DNA of 64,000 bases, from contig JASKMD010000004.1 of the NCBI GenBank assembly GCA_030144725.1, positions 476,828-540,827 on the forward strand, in the 5' to 3' direction. Below, piece after piece: positions 24,701-35,507 of this stretch. The translations under genes were made by a program, and so were the position numbers. Source of the DNA: Haematococcus lacustris (lineage: Eukaryota > Chlorophyta > Chlorophyceae > Chlamydomonadales > Haematococcaceae). The first letter of the stretch is position 1. Every line of letters begins with the position of its first letter. The notes under the pieces are model-generated. The model was not told where the DNA came from. It saw only the letters and a program-made list of their open reading frames with translations, and ran no database searches.

Positions 24701-26142
24701 ACATGCCACATACCTGAGCCTGACCAGCAGCTGGCGTTGATGTGGTTGACGCTCCCACAATCCGTTGAGGATATTGGGTGCATAGTCGGCGCGGTCAAAG
24801 CCTGCGAGCTGTGGCTGGGGTCTTACGTCTACCCTGCCCGCTGCAGCATGTCGATCTCTGTTTTGCCTGCCTCTACGCTCCTGCTGCACATCAGCTGCAC
24901 CCCCTCCCTCTGCAGCTGCAAGGTGGTGAGCAGGCTGTTGCACTGCCACCGCACCATCCTGCTCGCCAGCAGGTGCAATGTTGACCAATGGCATGGCGAG
25001 GATCTTCATGCGAGCGCACAGTATCTGTAGGTAACATCACACAAATGCTTACACCATGCCACACAGCAAGCGAATACTGCATTGAGAGTGTCACATTGCC
25101 TGGGCTCCTTGCACCCTACTTACTTGCACACATGGGAGAATGATGAGAAGCTCAATGGCAAAGTGTGGCAGCTCAAACATCATTGAGCTGCACTCCGCAC
25201 CCCACTGCGCAAGGCACCAAATGAACATACATGTTGATTTGTGCATAGAATGGCATGCCTGATGTGCAGGAAGGGCTGCACCAAGCACTATTTCAGATTG
25301 GCGGCAACTGCTTAGCATGCTGCCAGACCTGATGTCCGTGGTGTCACTCCTGCTATGCTACTAACCTGCTGCTCCCAGTTGTTGAGCCAGTCTGCACAGC
25401 AGGGACAAGGTGCACAATCAGTGTTGAACTAGCTCTGAGTACTGGACAAAGCTAGACACAGTTGCTTGTTGATGTGGAGCATCTACTTACAAGGAATTAA
25501 GCGCCAGCAGATGCTCACAAAAGACTCACGCGTGACCACCTCCTCTCCTGCACATCCAGAGCCACAGCCAGCAAGATGAGCAGCATATGATGTGCAACCA
25601 ACCAGTGCAGTTGCGTCCATTACCTGGCAAAAGTCCATTCAACCCCAATTGAATGATGATGCGTTGCACTCCAAGGGCCCATGTGAGCATGAAGGACCAC
25701 AGCACGTACGCCTTGTACCAGCCCATTAAGTTCCATCGGAAATTGCAATTGCAATACTGTAGCTCTCTTCCACAGAAATAGAACGTATCGGCCCAACCCT
25801 GCACGCAGTAACCAGCTACTTTGCGGTACTGAGCACGCAGCTGCGCTGTGCCTGGCCTACCCAAACTGCTTCTCTAGGCAAGACAGGGCGATGGCACACC
25901 TGATAGGACGGGTCCAAATGCAGGAAGTGAAGGAACAGGCCTGCAGTGAGCAAGCCGAAGCCTGCGCACCGCCGGTCCCAAGGCCCCATGCGCTGCCATC
26001 CGCCAGAAACGATGCTTGCGAGCCACACGCAGATAGAAGAATGGCCCCAAGCCCTCGGACTAAACTTGTTGCCAGATTCGTCGCGGCTAGAGAGCGAGGC
26101 AGCAGCGAAGGTAATAAGAAGCACCACAGCAGCAAACTTCAT
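18748..26142 (-). CDS. Multipass membrane protein with split RING finger, candidate ER ubiquitin ligase
   Basis: The start at 26142 gives a signal-peptide-like MKFAAVVLLITFAAASLSS. Exons with compatible phases are 26142-25900, 25798-25624, 25391-25366 (26 bp), about 25180-25124, about 25027-24714, 24455-24325, 24130-23445, 22911-22726 and probably one from 22252. Then comes a large one from about 21700 to 19946, and a last one at about 19741-18748. Several exons carry hydrophobic helices (AYVLWSFMLTWALG; LPHFAIELLIILP; SFTLALILLAASNALYVPLM; FFVLLAVYVAHLLY). The large exon has ATVEEVQRMAGNCAICWGKM and, about 365 low-complexity residues later, LPCGHAYHSSCLGQWLF plus CPMC. Together these form a RING like those of the ER ligases HRD1 and gp78. 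The C-terminus has an Ala/Gln coiled coil and ends in FFKRKQ. The frame changes near 24,830 (see findings). The family of the membrane part is unknown to me. Confidence 0.6.
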
Positions 26143-26378
26143 GGCCCTTTGTGATCTATTCAGGCATTCGCGCAAGCAGCCTGTATTTGCACTCTTGCTC
26201 TGCTGGGAAAGCAACACAGCACGATGGAGTAGGACGACATAGCATGGACGTTGCGACAAAGCATGGAAATCCGGTTATTTTGGCGCAAATTGCTAGGAAC
26301 TTCATGGACATATGCTCACAAACTGGCACACTGCCATTCTACCGACCTGCACATAGACTCCTTACCTGCACCAGCACA
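26143..26378. promoter_or_regulatory. Short shared upstream region of divergent genes
   Basis: Only 236 bp lie between the proposed starts of the minus-strand membrane RING gene (26142) and the plus-strand UVR-SnoaL gene (26379). No named element is visible. Shared promoter use is inferred from the layout only. Confidence 0.4.
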
Positions 26379-27281
26379 ATGATTGGGTTTCGCTGGGCAG
26401 CCCACCTGCCAACTGCACCACGGCCTACAATCCGTAGAACCAGGCTAGTGCGCTGTTGCGCAGACGACAGTTCATCCATCAGAGACCTCCGTGCGCAGCT
26501 GGAGGCGGCGTTGGCGCGCGAGGAATACAAGGATGCAGCTAGGCTTCGCGATGCTATCCAGTACGCACAACTGACCTCTCCGCACATGGACCGGACAGTA
26601 ATGGCCAGGCACAGTCATTGTTCACAGGCTAAAGACTATGGATGCAAAGCTGGCAGTTGAAGAGGCTAACGGTGTTTTCTACGCTGCCTTTTCCTCAGGC
26701 AACCTTCAGGCAAAGCATTGACCTCTTCATGCATTGCATGTAAGCACGCAACACACAGCATGACTTGCATGCATTCATTGTGGGCTCGTTTACAGGCTAT
26801 GAACGAGATTTGGGGCTTTGGAGATCACATCCAAGTTATCCATCCCTTGGCATCAACCATTGCTGGGCGGGAGGCGGTAGGAGCTTGATAGCCTGATGTT
26901 CACACAAATAAAGAGTCCAAGTGTAGTCAACATATGTGTATTCTTCACTCATGCTTTGAAGGTCATGGACAGCTGGCGCGGTATTCTTAAAGGTGTGCGC
27001 CCTAGAGCATTCAACATCACCTTGGAAGATGTCCGAATCTACGCGGATGAGGCCCATGCATTTGTTACATGTGTGGAGGTCATCAACGCCGATGACAGCC
27101 AAGGCAGGTAAGAATCACTTCTTCTCAATCACTGCGCCCCCATGCAAAGGTTATTGTTGCTTGGTCCTGCAGGATTACAGCTACAAACATTTTTGAGAAG
27201 CAAGATGGGAAGTGGAAAATCACCCTTCACCACGGCTCAGAAGCACCATTGCGCAAGAAGCCTAGCCCGTTTGCAACTTGA
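26379..27281 (+). CDS. UVR-motif and SnoaL/NTF2-like protein, likely plastid
   Basis: Five exons join with consistent phases: 26379-26560, 26628-26709, 26796-26876, 26962-27107 and 27173-27281. The start at 26379 gives an Arg/Thr/Pro-rich transit-peptide-like N-terminus. Next is a UVR motif (LEAALAREEYKDAARLRDAI), then an NTF2/SnoaL-like alpha+beta fold: VEEANGVFYAAFSSGN, MNEIWGFGDHIQVIHP, STIAGREAVMDSWRGILKG, VTCVEVINADDSQGR and NIFEKQDGKWKITLHHG. Proteins of this build occur in plants and algae and are usually listed as NTF2-family proteins. Their substrate is not known to me. Intron 2 has a GC donor (CAG then GCAAAG). Upstream in-frame ATGs exist, so the start is not certain. Confidence 0.82.
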
Positions 27282-28083
27282 TGAAGTGAGGAACCCGGTT
27301 CTTGTCAGTACAATGTCACCTGCTATCATGTGCGAGGCAAAGAACCATGACAAAGGGTACATTGTATTGTCATGTCATTGTGTCATTGCACACTGCGTGT
27401 AGCTATGTTGACACAAAACAAGGTGTTGTTGGTCGCATGTTACACGCCTGTTGCAATGTACAGACTAATGATGCGCTTTCATTGTTGCAATGTTAGTTGT
27501 TTTCGCCATGTCACTGTGTACGCACTCTAGCTTATTGGATTTGTTGAAATCTTGATACATCGATGTGCACAAAACTGATTGTTGATGCAAGTGTGGGCCC
27601 TAACAATATCATCGAAGCTGGAGCTACAGAGTGTGATAAAGACAAAAATTGTATTAGGACAAGTAAGGGTCATGTACACTCGCATAGTCGAACGTCCAAA
27701 TGGTTGTTCTGATGGTAAGGATTTATAAAGGAGGGGCAGCGGCACAACAAGAGGGGCAAGGTGGGTGGGCACTTTCAGGCCCCTAGCTCTTGCTGATGCC
27801 AATGCTACAGGTGCAACATTCAGAATGGAGGAGGGGCTACTTGGTAGTCAGCTAGGTGTTGCAGGTCGGGCTGCAAGGGTGGGAATGGCAAGTTGGGGCA
27901 GGTTGTGGTGTTGTTGTTGTTTGGTCAGCTTGCTGGGTTCAAGAACAGGAGGGTTGCAGGCAGGTGAGGCCGGTAGGCAACAGCAGGTGATGCTGATGTT
28001 GAGTTAGCCTGCTTAGAGCAGGCAAAGGATGGCTTGCAAGTGGAGACAACAGAGAGGTAAGGCTAGTAGGCATCACTAAATGA
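27282..28083. other. Intergenic, nothing recognised
   Basis: This is the 3' flank of the UVR-SnoaL gene, then GT-rich sequence. The open frames at 27527-27802 and 27765-28007 have no recognisable product. The sequence is more AT-rich than its neighbours to about 27,750. Confidence 0.5.
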
Positions 28084-28203
28084 TGTTGCAGCTGGCAGGG
28101 GTGTGGGCAGCAGCTGGCAGGGGTGCAGGCAACGAGTTGGCAGGGGTGTGAGCAGCAGGTGGTAGGGGTGTGGGCGTCAGGTGGCAGGGGTGTGGGTGGC
28201 AGG
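28084..28203. repeat. G-rich minisatellite
   Basis: About five imperfect copies of a 24-28-bp unit built on GGCAGGGGTGTGGGCAGCAG. It sits immediately before the large CTG-type satellite. Confidence 0.85.
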
Positions 28204-28273
28204 GCTCTTGCATCTCCCTAGCGCCGCCCTTGCGGGTGGCATGGGTGGTTTTGCCCAATCACAAGTCGTAGCC

Positions 28274-31200
28274 GCCCTGCTGCTGCTGCTGCCGCTGCTG
28301 CTGCCCCTACTGCTGCCGCTGCTACTGCTGCTGGTGCCCCTGCTGCCCCTGCACCTCCTGCCCCTGCTGCTACTGCCGCTGCTGCTGCCCCTGCTGCTGC
28401 TGCTACTGCTGTCCCTGCTGCTACTGCTGTGCCTGCTGCTGCTGCCCCTGCTGCTGCTGCCCCTGTTGCTGCTGCCCCTATTGCTGCTGCCCCTGCAGCT
28501 GCATCACCCGCTGCTGCTGCTGACCCTACTGCTGCCGCCGCTGCCGCTGCTGCTGCTGCTGCTGCCGCTGCTGCTGCTGCTGCCCCTGCTGCCCCTGCTA
28601 CTGCTGCCCCTGCTACTGCTGCCCCTGCTGCCCCTGCTACTGCTGCCCTTGCTGCTGCTGCCCCTACTGCTGCTGCCCCTGCTGCTGCTGCCCCTGCTGC
28701 CCCTGCTGCTGCTGCCCCTACTGCTGCTGCCCTTGCTACTGCTGCCCTTGCTGCTGCTGCTGCTGCCCTTACTGCTGCCGCCGCTGCTTTTGCTGCTGCT
28801 GCTGCTGCTGCCCCTACTGCTGCCGCTGCTGCTGCTGCCCCTGCTGCTGCTGCCCCTTCTGCTGCTGCCCCTGCTTCTGCTGCCCCTGCTGCTGCTGCCC
28901 CTGCTGCTGCTGCCCCTGCTGCTGCTGCCCCTGCTGCTGCTGCTGCCCCTACTGCAGCTGCCCCTACTGCTGCTGCCCCTGCTGCTCCTGCTGCTGCTGC
29001 CCCTGCTACTGTTGCCCCTGCTACTGCTGCCCCTGCTGCTGCTGCCCCTGCTGCTGCTGCTGCCCCTACTGCTGCTGCCCCTGCTGCTGCTGCCCCTGCT
29101 GCCCCTGCTGCTGCTGCCCCTACTGCTGCTGCCCCTGCTGCTGCTGCCCCTGCTGCCCCTGCTGCTGCTGCCCCTTCTGCTGCTGCCCCTGCTTCTGCTG
29201 CCCCTGCTGCTGCTGCCCCTGCTGCTGCTGCTGCTGCCCTTACTGCTGCCGCTGCTGCTGCTGCCCATGCTGCTGCTGCCCCTACTGCTGCTGCCCCTGC
29301 CACTGCTGCCGCTGTTGATGCTGCTGCTGCTGCCCCTGCTGCTGCTGCCCCTGCTGCTGCTGCCCCTACTGCTGCTGCCCCTGCTGCTGCTGCTGCCCCT
29401 ACTGCAGCTGCCCCTACTGCTGCTGCCCCTGCTGCTGCTGCCCCTGCTGCCCCTGCTACTGCTGCCCCTGCTACTGTTGCCCCTGCTGCTGCTGCCCCTG
29501 CTACTGCTGCCCTTGCTGCTGCTGCTGCTGCCCTTACTGCTGCCGCCGCTGCTTTTGCTGCTGCTGCTGCTGCTGCCCCTACTGCTGCCGCTGCTGCTGC
29601 TGCCCCTGCTGCTGCTGCCCCTTCTGCTGCTGCCCCTGCTTCTGCTGCCCCTGCTGCTGCTGCCCCTGCTGCTGCTGCCCCTGCTGCTGCTGCTGCCCCT
29701 ACTGCAGCTGCCCCTACTGCTGCTGCCCCTGCTGCTCCTGTTGCTGCTGCCCCTGCTGCTGTGGCCCCTGCTGCTGCTGCCCTTGCTACTGCTGCCCTTG
29801 CTACTGCTGCCCTTGCCCCTGCTGCTGCTGCCCTTGCTGCTGCTGCCCCTACTGCTGGTGCCCCTGCCACTGCTGCCGCTGTTGATGCTGCTGCTGCTGC
29901 CCCTGCTGCTGCTGCCCCTGCTGCTGCTGCCCCTACTGCTGCTGCCCCTGCTGCTGCTGCCCCTGCTGCTGTGGCCCCTGCTGCCCCTGCTGCTGCTGCC
30001 CCTGCTTCCCCTGCTGCTGCTGCCCCTACTACTGCTGCCCCTGCTGTGCTGCCCTTGCTACTGCTGCCCTTGCTGCCCCTGCTGCCCCTGCTGCTGCTGC
30101 CCCTACTGCTGCTGCCCCTACTGCTACTGCCCCTGCTGCCCCTGCTGATGCTGCCCCAGCTACTGCTGCCCCTGCTGATGCTGCCCCTGCCGCCCCTGCT
30201 GCTGCTGCCCCTACTGCTGCTGCCCCTACTGCTACTGCCCCTACTGCTACTGCCCCTGCTGCCCCTGCTGATGCTGCCCCAGCTGCTGCTGCCCCTGCTG
30301 CTGCTGCCCCTACTGCTGCTGCCCCTACTGCTGCCGCCGCTGCTGCTGCCCCTGCTGCCCCTGCTGCCCCTGCTGCCCCTGCTGCCCCTGCCGCTGCTGC
30401 CCCTGCTGCTGCTGCCCCTGCTACTGCTGCCGCTGCCCCTGCTGCTGCTGCCCCTGCTACTGCTGCCGCTGTTGATGCTGCTGCTGCTGCCCCTACTGCT
30501 GCTGCCCCTGCTGCTGCTGCCCCTGCTGCCCCTGCTGCTACTGCCCCTGCTGCTGCTGCCCCTACTGCTGCTGCCCCTACTGCTACTGCCCCTGCTGCCC
30601 CTGCTGATGCTGCCCCAGCTACTGCTGCCCCTGCTGATGCTGGCCCTGCCGCCCCTGCTGCTGGTGCCCCTGCTGCTACTGCCCCTAGTGCTGCTGCCCC
30701 TGCTACTGCTGCCCCTGCTACTGCTGCCCCTTCTGCTGCTGCCCCTGCTGCTGCTGCCCCTGCTGCTGTTGCCCCTGCTGCTGCTGCCCCTGCTACTGCT
30801 GCCCCTGCTGCTGCTGCCCCTGCTGCCCCTGCTGCTGCTGCCCCTGCTACTGCTGCCCCTGCTGCTGCTGCCCCTGCTGCTGCTGCCCCTGCTGCTGCTG
30901 CCCCTGCTGCTGCTGCCCCTGCTGCCCCTGCTGCTGTTGCCCCTGTTGCTGCTGCCCCTGCTACTGCTGCCCCTGCTACTGTTGCCCCTGCTGCCCCTGC
31001 TGCTGCTGCCCCTGCTACTGCTGCCCCTGCTGCTGCTGCCCCTGCTGCTGCTGCCCCTGCTGCTGCTGCCCCTGCTGCTGCTGCCCCTGCTGCTGCTGCC
31101 CTTGCTGCTGCTGCCCCTGCTGCTGCTGCTACCCCTGCTACTGCTGCCCCTACTGTTGCCGCCGCCGCCACTGCCGCTGCTTTTGCTTTTGCTGCTGCTG

Positions 31201-33989
31201 CTGCTGCCCCTGCTACTGCTGCCCCTGCTACTGCTGCCCCTGCTGCTGTTGCCCCTACTGCTGCTGCCCTTGCTGCTGCTGCTGCCCCTGCTGCCCCTGC
31301 TGCTGCTGCCCCTGCAACTGTTGCCCCTGCTGCTGCTGCCCCTGCTACTGCTGCCCCTGTTGCTGCTGCCCTTGCTATTGCTGCCCTTGCTGCTGCTGCT
31401 GCTGCCCCTGCTGCTGCTGCCCCTACTGCTGCTGCCCTTGCTGCTACTGCCCCTGCTGCTGCTGCCCCTACTGCTGCTGCCCCTACTGCTACTGCCCCTA
31501 CTGCTACTGCCCCTGCTGCCCCTGCTGATGCTGCCCCAGCTGCTGCTGCCCCTGCTGCTGCTGCCCCTACTGCTGCTGCCCCTACTGCTGCTGCCCCTGC
31601 TGCTGTTGCCCCTGCTGCCCCTGCTGATTCTGCCCCAGCTGCTGCTGCCCCTGCTGCTGCTGCCCCTACTGCTGCTGCCCCTACTGCTGCCGCCGCTGCT
31701 GCTGCCCCTGCTGCCCCTGCTGCCCCTGCTGCCCCTGCCGCTGCTGCCCCTGCTGCTGCTGCCCCTGCTACTGCTGCCGCTGTTGATGCTGCTGCTGCTG
31801 CCCCTACTGCTGCTGCCCCTGCTGCTGCTGCCCCTGCTGCCCCTGCTGCTGCTGCCCCTGCTGCTGCTGCCCCTACTGCTGCTGCCCCTACTGCTACTGC
31901 CCCTGCTGCCCCTGCTGATGCTGCCCCAGCTACTGCTGCCCCTGCTGATGCTGCCCCTGCCGCCCCTGCTGCTGGTGCCCCTGCTGCTACTGCCCCTAGT
32001 GCTGCTGCCCCTGCTACTGCTGCCCCTGCTACTGCTGCCCCTTCTGCTGCTGCCCCTGCTGCTGCTGCCCCTGCTGCCCCTGCTGCTGTTGCCCCTGCTG
32101 CTGCTGCCCCTGCTACTGCTGCCCCTGCTGCTGCTGCCCCTGCTGCCCCTGCTGCTGCTGCCCCTGCTACTGCTGCCCCTGCTGCTGCTGCCCCTGCTGC
32201 TGCTGCCCCTGCTTCTGCTGCCCCTACTGCTGCTGCCCCTGCTGCCCCTGCTGCTGTTGCCCCTGCTGCTGCTGCCCCTGCTACTGCTGCCCCTGCTGCT
32301 GTTGCCCCTGCTGCCCCTGCTGCTGCTGCCCCTGCTACTGCTGCCCCTGCTGCTGCTGCCCCTGCTGCTGCTGCCCCTGCTGCTGCTGCCCCTGCTGCTG
32401 CTGCCCCTGCTGCTGCTGCTACCCCTGCTACTGCTGCCCCTACTGTTGCCGCCGCCGCCACTGCCGCTGCTTTTGCTTTTGCTGCTGCTGCTGCTGCCCC
32501 TGCTACTGCTGCCCCTGCTACTGCTGCCCCTGCTGCTGTTGCCCCTACTGCTGCTGCCCTTGCTGCTGCTGCTGCCCCTGCTGCCCCTGCTGCTGCTGCC
32601 CCTGCAACTGTTGCCCCTGCTGCTGCTGCCCCTTCTACTGCTGCCCCTGTTGCTGCTGCCCTTGCTATTGCTGCCCTTGCTGCTGCTGCTGCCCCTGCTG
32701 CTGCTGCCCCTACTGCTGCTGCCCTTGCTGCTACTGCCCCTGCTGCCCCTGCTGCTGCTGCCCCTACTGCTGCTGCCCCTACTGCTACTGCCCCTACTCC
32801 TACTGCCCCTGCTGCCCCTGCTGATGCTGCCCCAGCTGCTGCTGCCCCTGCTGCTGCTGCCCCTACTGCTGCTGCCCCTACTGCTGCCGCCGCTGCTGCT
32901 GCCCCTGCTGCCCCTGCTGCCCCTGCTGCCCCTGCTGCCCCTGCCGCTGCTGCCCCTGCTGCTGCTGCCCCTGCTACTGCTGCCGCTGTTGATGCTGCTG
33001 CTGCTGCCCCTACTGCTGCTGCCCCTGCTGCTGCTGCCCCTGCTGCCCCTGCTGCTGCTGCCCCTACTGCTGCTGCCCCTACTGCTACTGCCCCTGCTGC
33101 CCCTGCTGATGCTGCCCCAGCTACTGCTGCCCCTGCTGATGCTGCCCCCGCCGCCCCTGCTGCTGCTGCCCCTACTGCTGCTGCCCCTACTGCTACTGCC
33201 CCTACTTCTACTGCCCCTGCTGCCCCTGCTGATGCTGCCCCAGCTGCTGCTGCCCCTGCTGCTGCTGCCCCTACTGCTGCTGCCCCTACTGCTGCCGCCG
33301 CTGCTGCTGCCCCTGCTGCCCCTGCTGCCCCTGCTGCCCCTGCTGCCCCTGCCGCTGCTGCCCCTGCTGCTGCTGCCCCTGCTTCTGCTGCCGTTGTTGA
33401 TGCTGCTGCTGCTGCCCCTACTGTTGCTGCCCCTGCTGCTGCTGCCCCTGCTGCTGCTGCCCCTACTGCTGCTGCCCCTACTGCTACTGCCCCTGCTGCC
33501 CTTGCTGATGCTGCCCCAGCTACTGCTGCCCCTGCTGATGCTGCCCCTGCCGCCCCTGCTGCTGCTGCCCCTGCTACTGCTGCCCCTGCTGCTGCTGCCC
33601 CTGCTGCCCCTGCTGCTGTTGCCCCTGCTGCTGCTGCCCCTGCTACTGCTGCCCCTGCTGCTGCTGCCCCTGCTGCCCCTGCTGCTGCTGCCCCTGCTAC
33701 TGCTGCCCCTGCTGCTGCTGCCCCTGCTGCTGCTGCCCCTACTGCTGCTGCCCCTACTGCTGCTGCCCCTGCTGCCCCTGCTGATACTGCCCCAGCTACT
33801 GCTGCCCCTGCTGCTGCTGCCCCTGCTGCTGCTGCCCCTGCTGCTGCTGCCCCGGCTGCTGCTGCCCTTGCTATTGTTGCCCTTGCTGCTGCTGCTGCTG
33901 CTGCCCCTGCTGCTGCTGCCCCTACTGCTGTTGCCCTTGCTGCTACTGCCCCTGCTGCCCCTGCTGCTGCTGCCCCTACTGCTGCTGTG
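28274..33989. repeat. 5.7 kb CTG/CCC satellite with higher-order repeats
   Basis: The core unit is 15 bp, CTGCTGCTGCCCCTA or variants (CCCCTG, CCCTTG). Blocks are interrupted by marker variants such as CTGTTGATG and GCCGCCGCCGCCACTGCC. Markers recur at set distances: one pair at 31151 and 32441 (1290 bp, 86 units), another at 28766 and 29531 (765 bp, 51 units), and CTGTTGATG blocks near 30470, 31780, 32988 and 33396. This shows segmental duplication inside the array. Because 15 is a multiple of three, five of six frames are nearly stop-free. The open frames of up to 1957 codons (RGSSS, LLLLP or AAPA repeats) therefore need no selection to exist. Length is likely to be under-resolved in assembly. 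Confidence 0.95.
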
Positions 33990-34647
33990 TAACGTGCGGG
34001 AGTTGTCAACCACGCACCCCATAGGATGACCTAGCCTAAATGCCATGTACACGAGCTTAGAGCGGGGTAGCTCGTTGGGCTGTGAACCCAATGTTCCCTT
34101 TTTAGGGTTCAGAGTACCTTATTGCCAGCATCACACTTGCATGCGCCGTACAACTGTTACATTCCTCCCCTCCTACAAGGCAGCTTCCCCTCTCCGCCGC
34201 ACCCTCGGCGACTCGCGGTCTGACATCATGTCAGCCTCTGGACACAGCCGACGGAATACACCGTGGCCTTGCACGAGCCTAGCACCCACACACACACAGC
34301 CGGCATGGCTGGCATGGCTAGCATGACTGGCATGGCCGGCATGTAACGTGAGGGGACGCAACGTCAGATGACCTTTTGACACAAGCTCGAAGGCCGGTCC
34401 AATCGAGGCAATGACTTCCGACTAGGGTGTTGGGTTATAGCGGTGTGTTGCGAGAATGGCTAGAGCTTAGAACGGGGCTCCCTGGAATCCCTTGTCCACA
34501 CACGCAAATTAGTGCACAACTATCGATTTTGAGGGGGTGTTTTTTGTACACGGTTCGCCTCGGAATGAGACTATTGGCCCATGCCCACCAACATCGTGAA
34601 AAATTTTTGTAGTAATCAGCGAAATTCGTGAACTGTATATTTAGTAA
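33990..34647. other. Intergenic with a short tandem repeat
   Basis: No gene is recognised. At about 34302-34342 there are four imperfect copies of a 10-bp GGCATGGCTA-type unit. A tRNA-His-like anticodon arm near 34080 lacks a convincing full cloverleaf. Confidence 0.6.
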
Positions 34648-35507
34648 TACCGTACTCTCCCTTTTGATTCGCGAGGCCCCGAATATAATAATTAAATACT
34701 CCTTCCCGACCCCCAAAAAATATTGTTTACTTTTTCCCGATGCAAAAGTTGTAGCAAAACACAACTATAACAATGTGGGTGTGCTTGGAAATATTCAAGA
34801 CAGCCATTCCTTGCATACCAAGTCAATCCTCCATGGTTAACACATTTTGTGTACATGTCACTATGTCAAGCCAAGTCCAAGCCAAGTCCAAGCCAAGTCA
34901 CTCCCTCTGGGCAAGGGCACTGTAAATGTGCACCAGGTCACCCTCTAGACTTTGCACTAGATGGGGCACTGAACTTCCCCCATGAAATCATGGTGCTCCT
35001 GTGGTTGCTTGCAGTGTCGGCATATCTCTGCATCCTCCTCTAAACACTCAAATCTGCGTGCCCGAGCAGTCACCCATGCCGCAGCCTTCGCCAAGGCAAG
35101 CACACCAGTGGCTGACTTGGTGCGGCCAGCCTCCCGAGCTGCTGCCCCAGCTTGCCCAGTCACCCTTGCAGCTGACCTGGTGCAGCCAGCCACCCCAGCT
35201 GCTGCCCCAGCCTGGCCAACCACCCCAACAGCTGACTTCGTGGGGCCACCCGCTGACTTGCCTACTACCCACCCCTTTGATGGAGCATTTCATCGTGTTG
35301 GTCAACCTGGCGTAGCAATTTTTCGGCTGCGTCGTCGGCACTGATGCCACGGACCACAAAGAGGTTCATCGCAACACCATTTACGCAGGTCAAATAATTG
35401 TTTGACCACTTCGCGATTCAGAAAAAAACCACATTGTTTACTCGTTCGCGATTTCGCGAGGGCAAAAAAACGATTCGCGGACGCGAATCAAAAGGGAGAG
35501 TACGGTA
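34648..35507. mobile_element. Terminal-inverted-repeat element at TA, 856 bp
   Basis: A perfect 24-bp inverted repeat, starting CCGTACTCTCCC, occupies 34650-34673 and 35482-35505. Each end is flanked by TA, matching the TA target duplication of Tc1/mariner and pogo-type transposons. The arms stay partly complementary further in (AT-rich, TTCGCG motifs). No transposase is seen. The GC-richer centre (34957-35223, minus) has an open frame with a CRHCKQPQEHHDF zinc-knuckle-like motif and a roughly 63-bp tandem repeat. It may be captured host sequence. Confidence 0.75.

Noticed and set aside
28181..34091. Giant open frames of 655 to 1957 codons in the CTG satellite
   Set aside because: Five of six frames of the 15-bp unit lack stops, frames on both strands are equally long, and the products are pure low complexity (RGSSS, LLLLP, AAPA).
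34050..34130. tRNA-His gene
   Set aside because: An anticodon-arm-like TTGGGCTGTGAACCCAA and a GAGC/GCTC stem are present, but no proper acceptor stem or T-arm can be paired.
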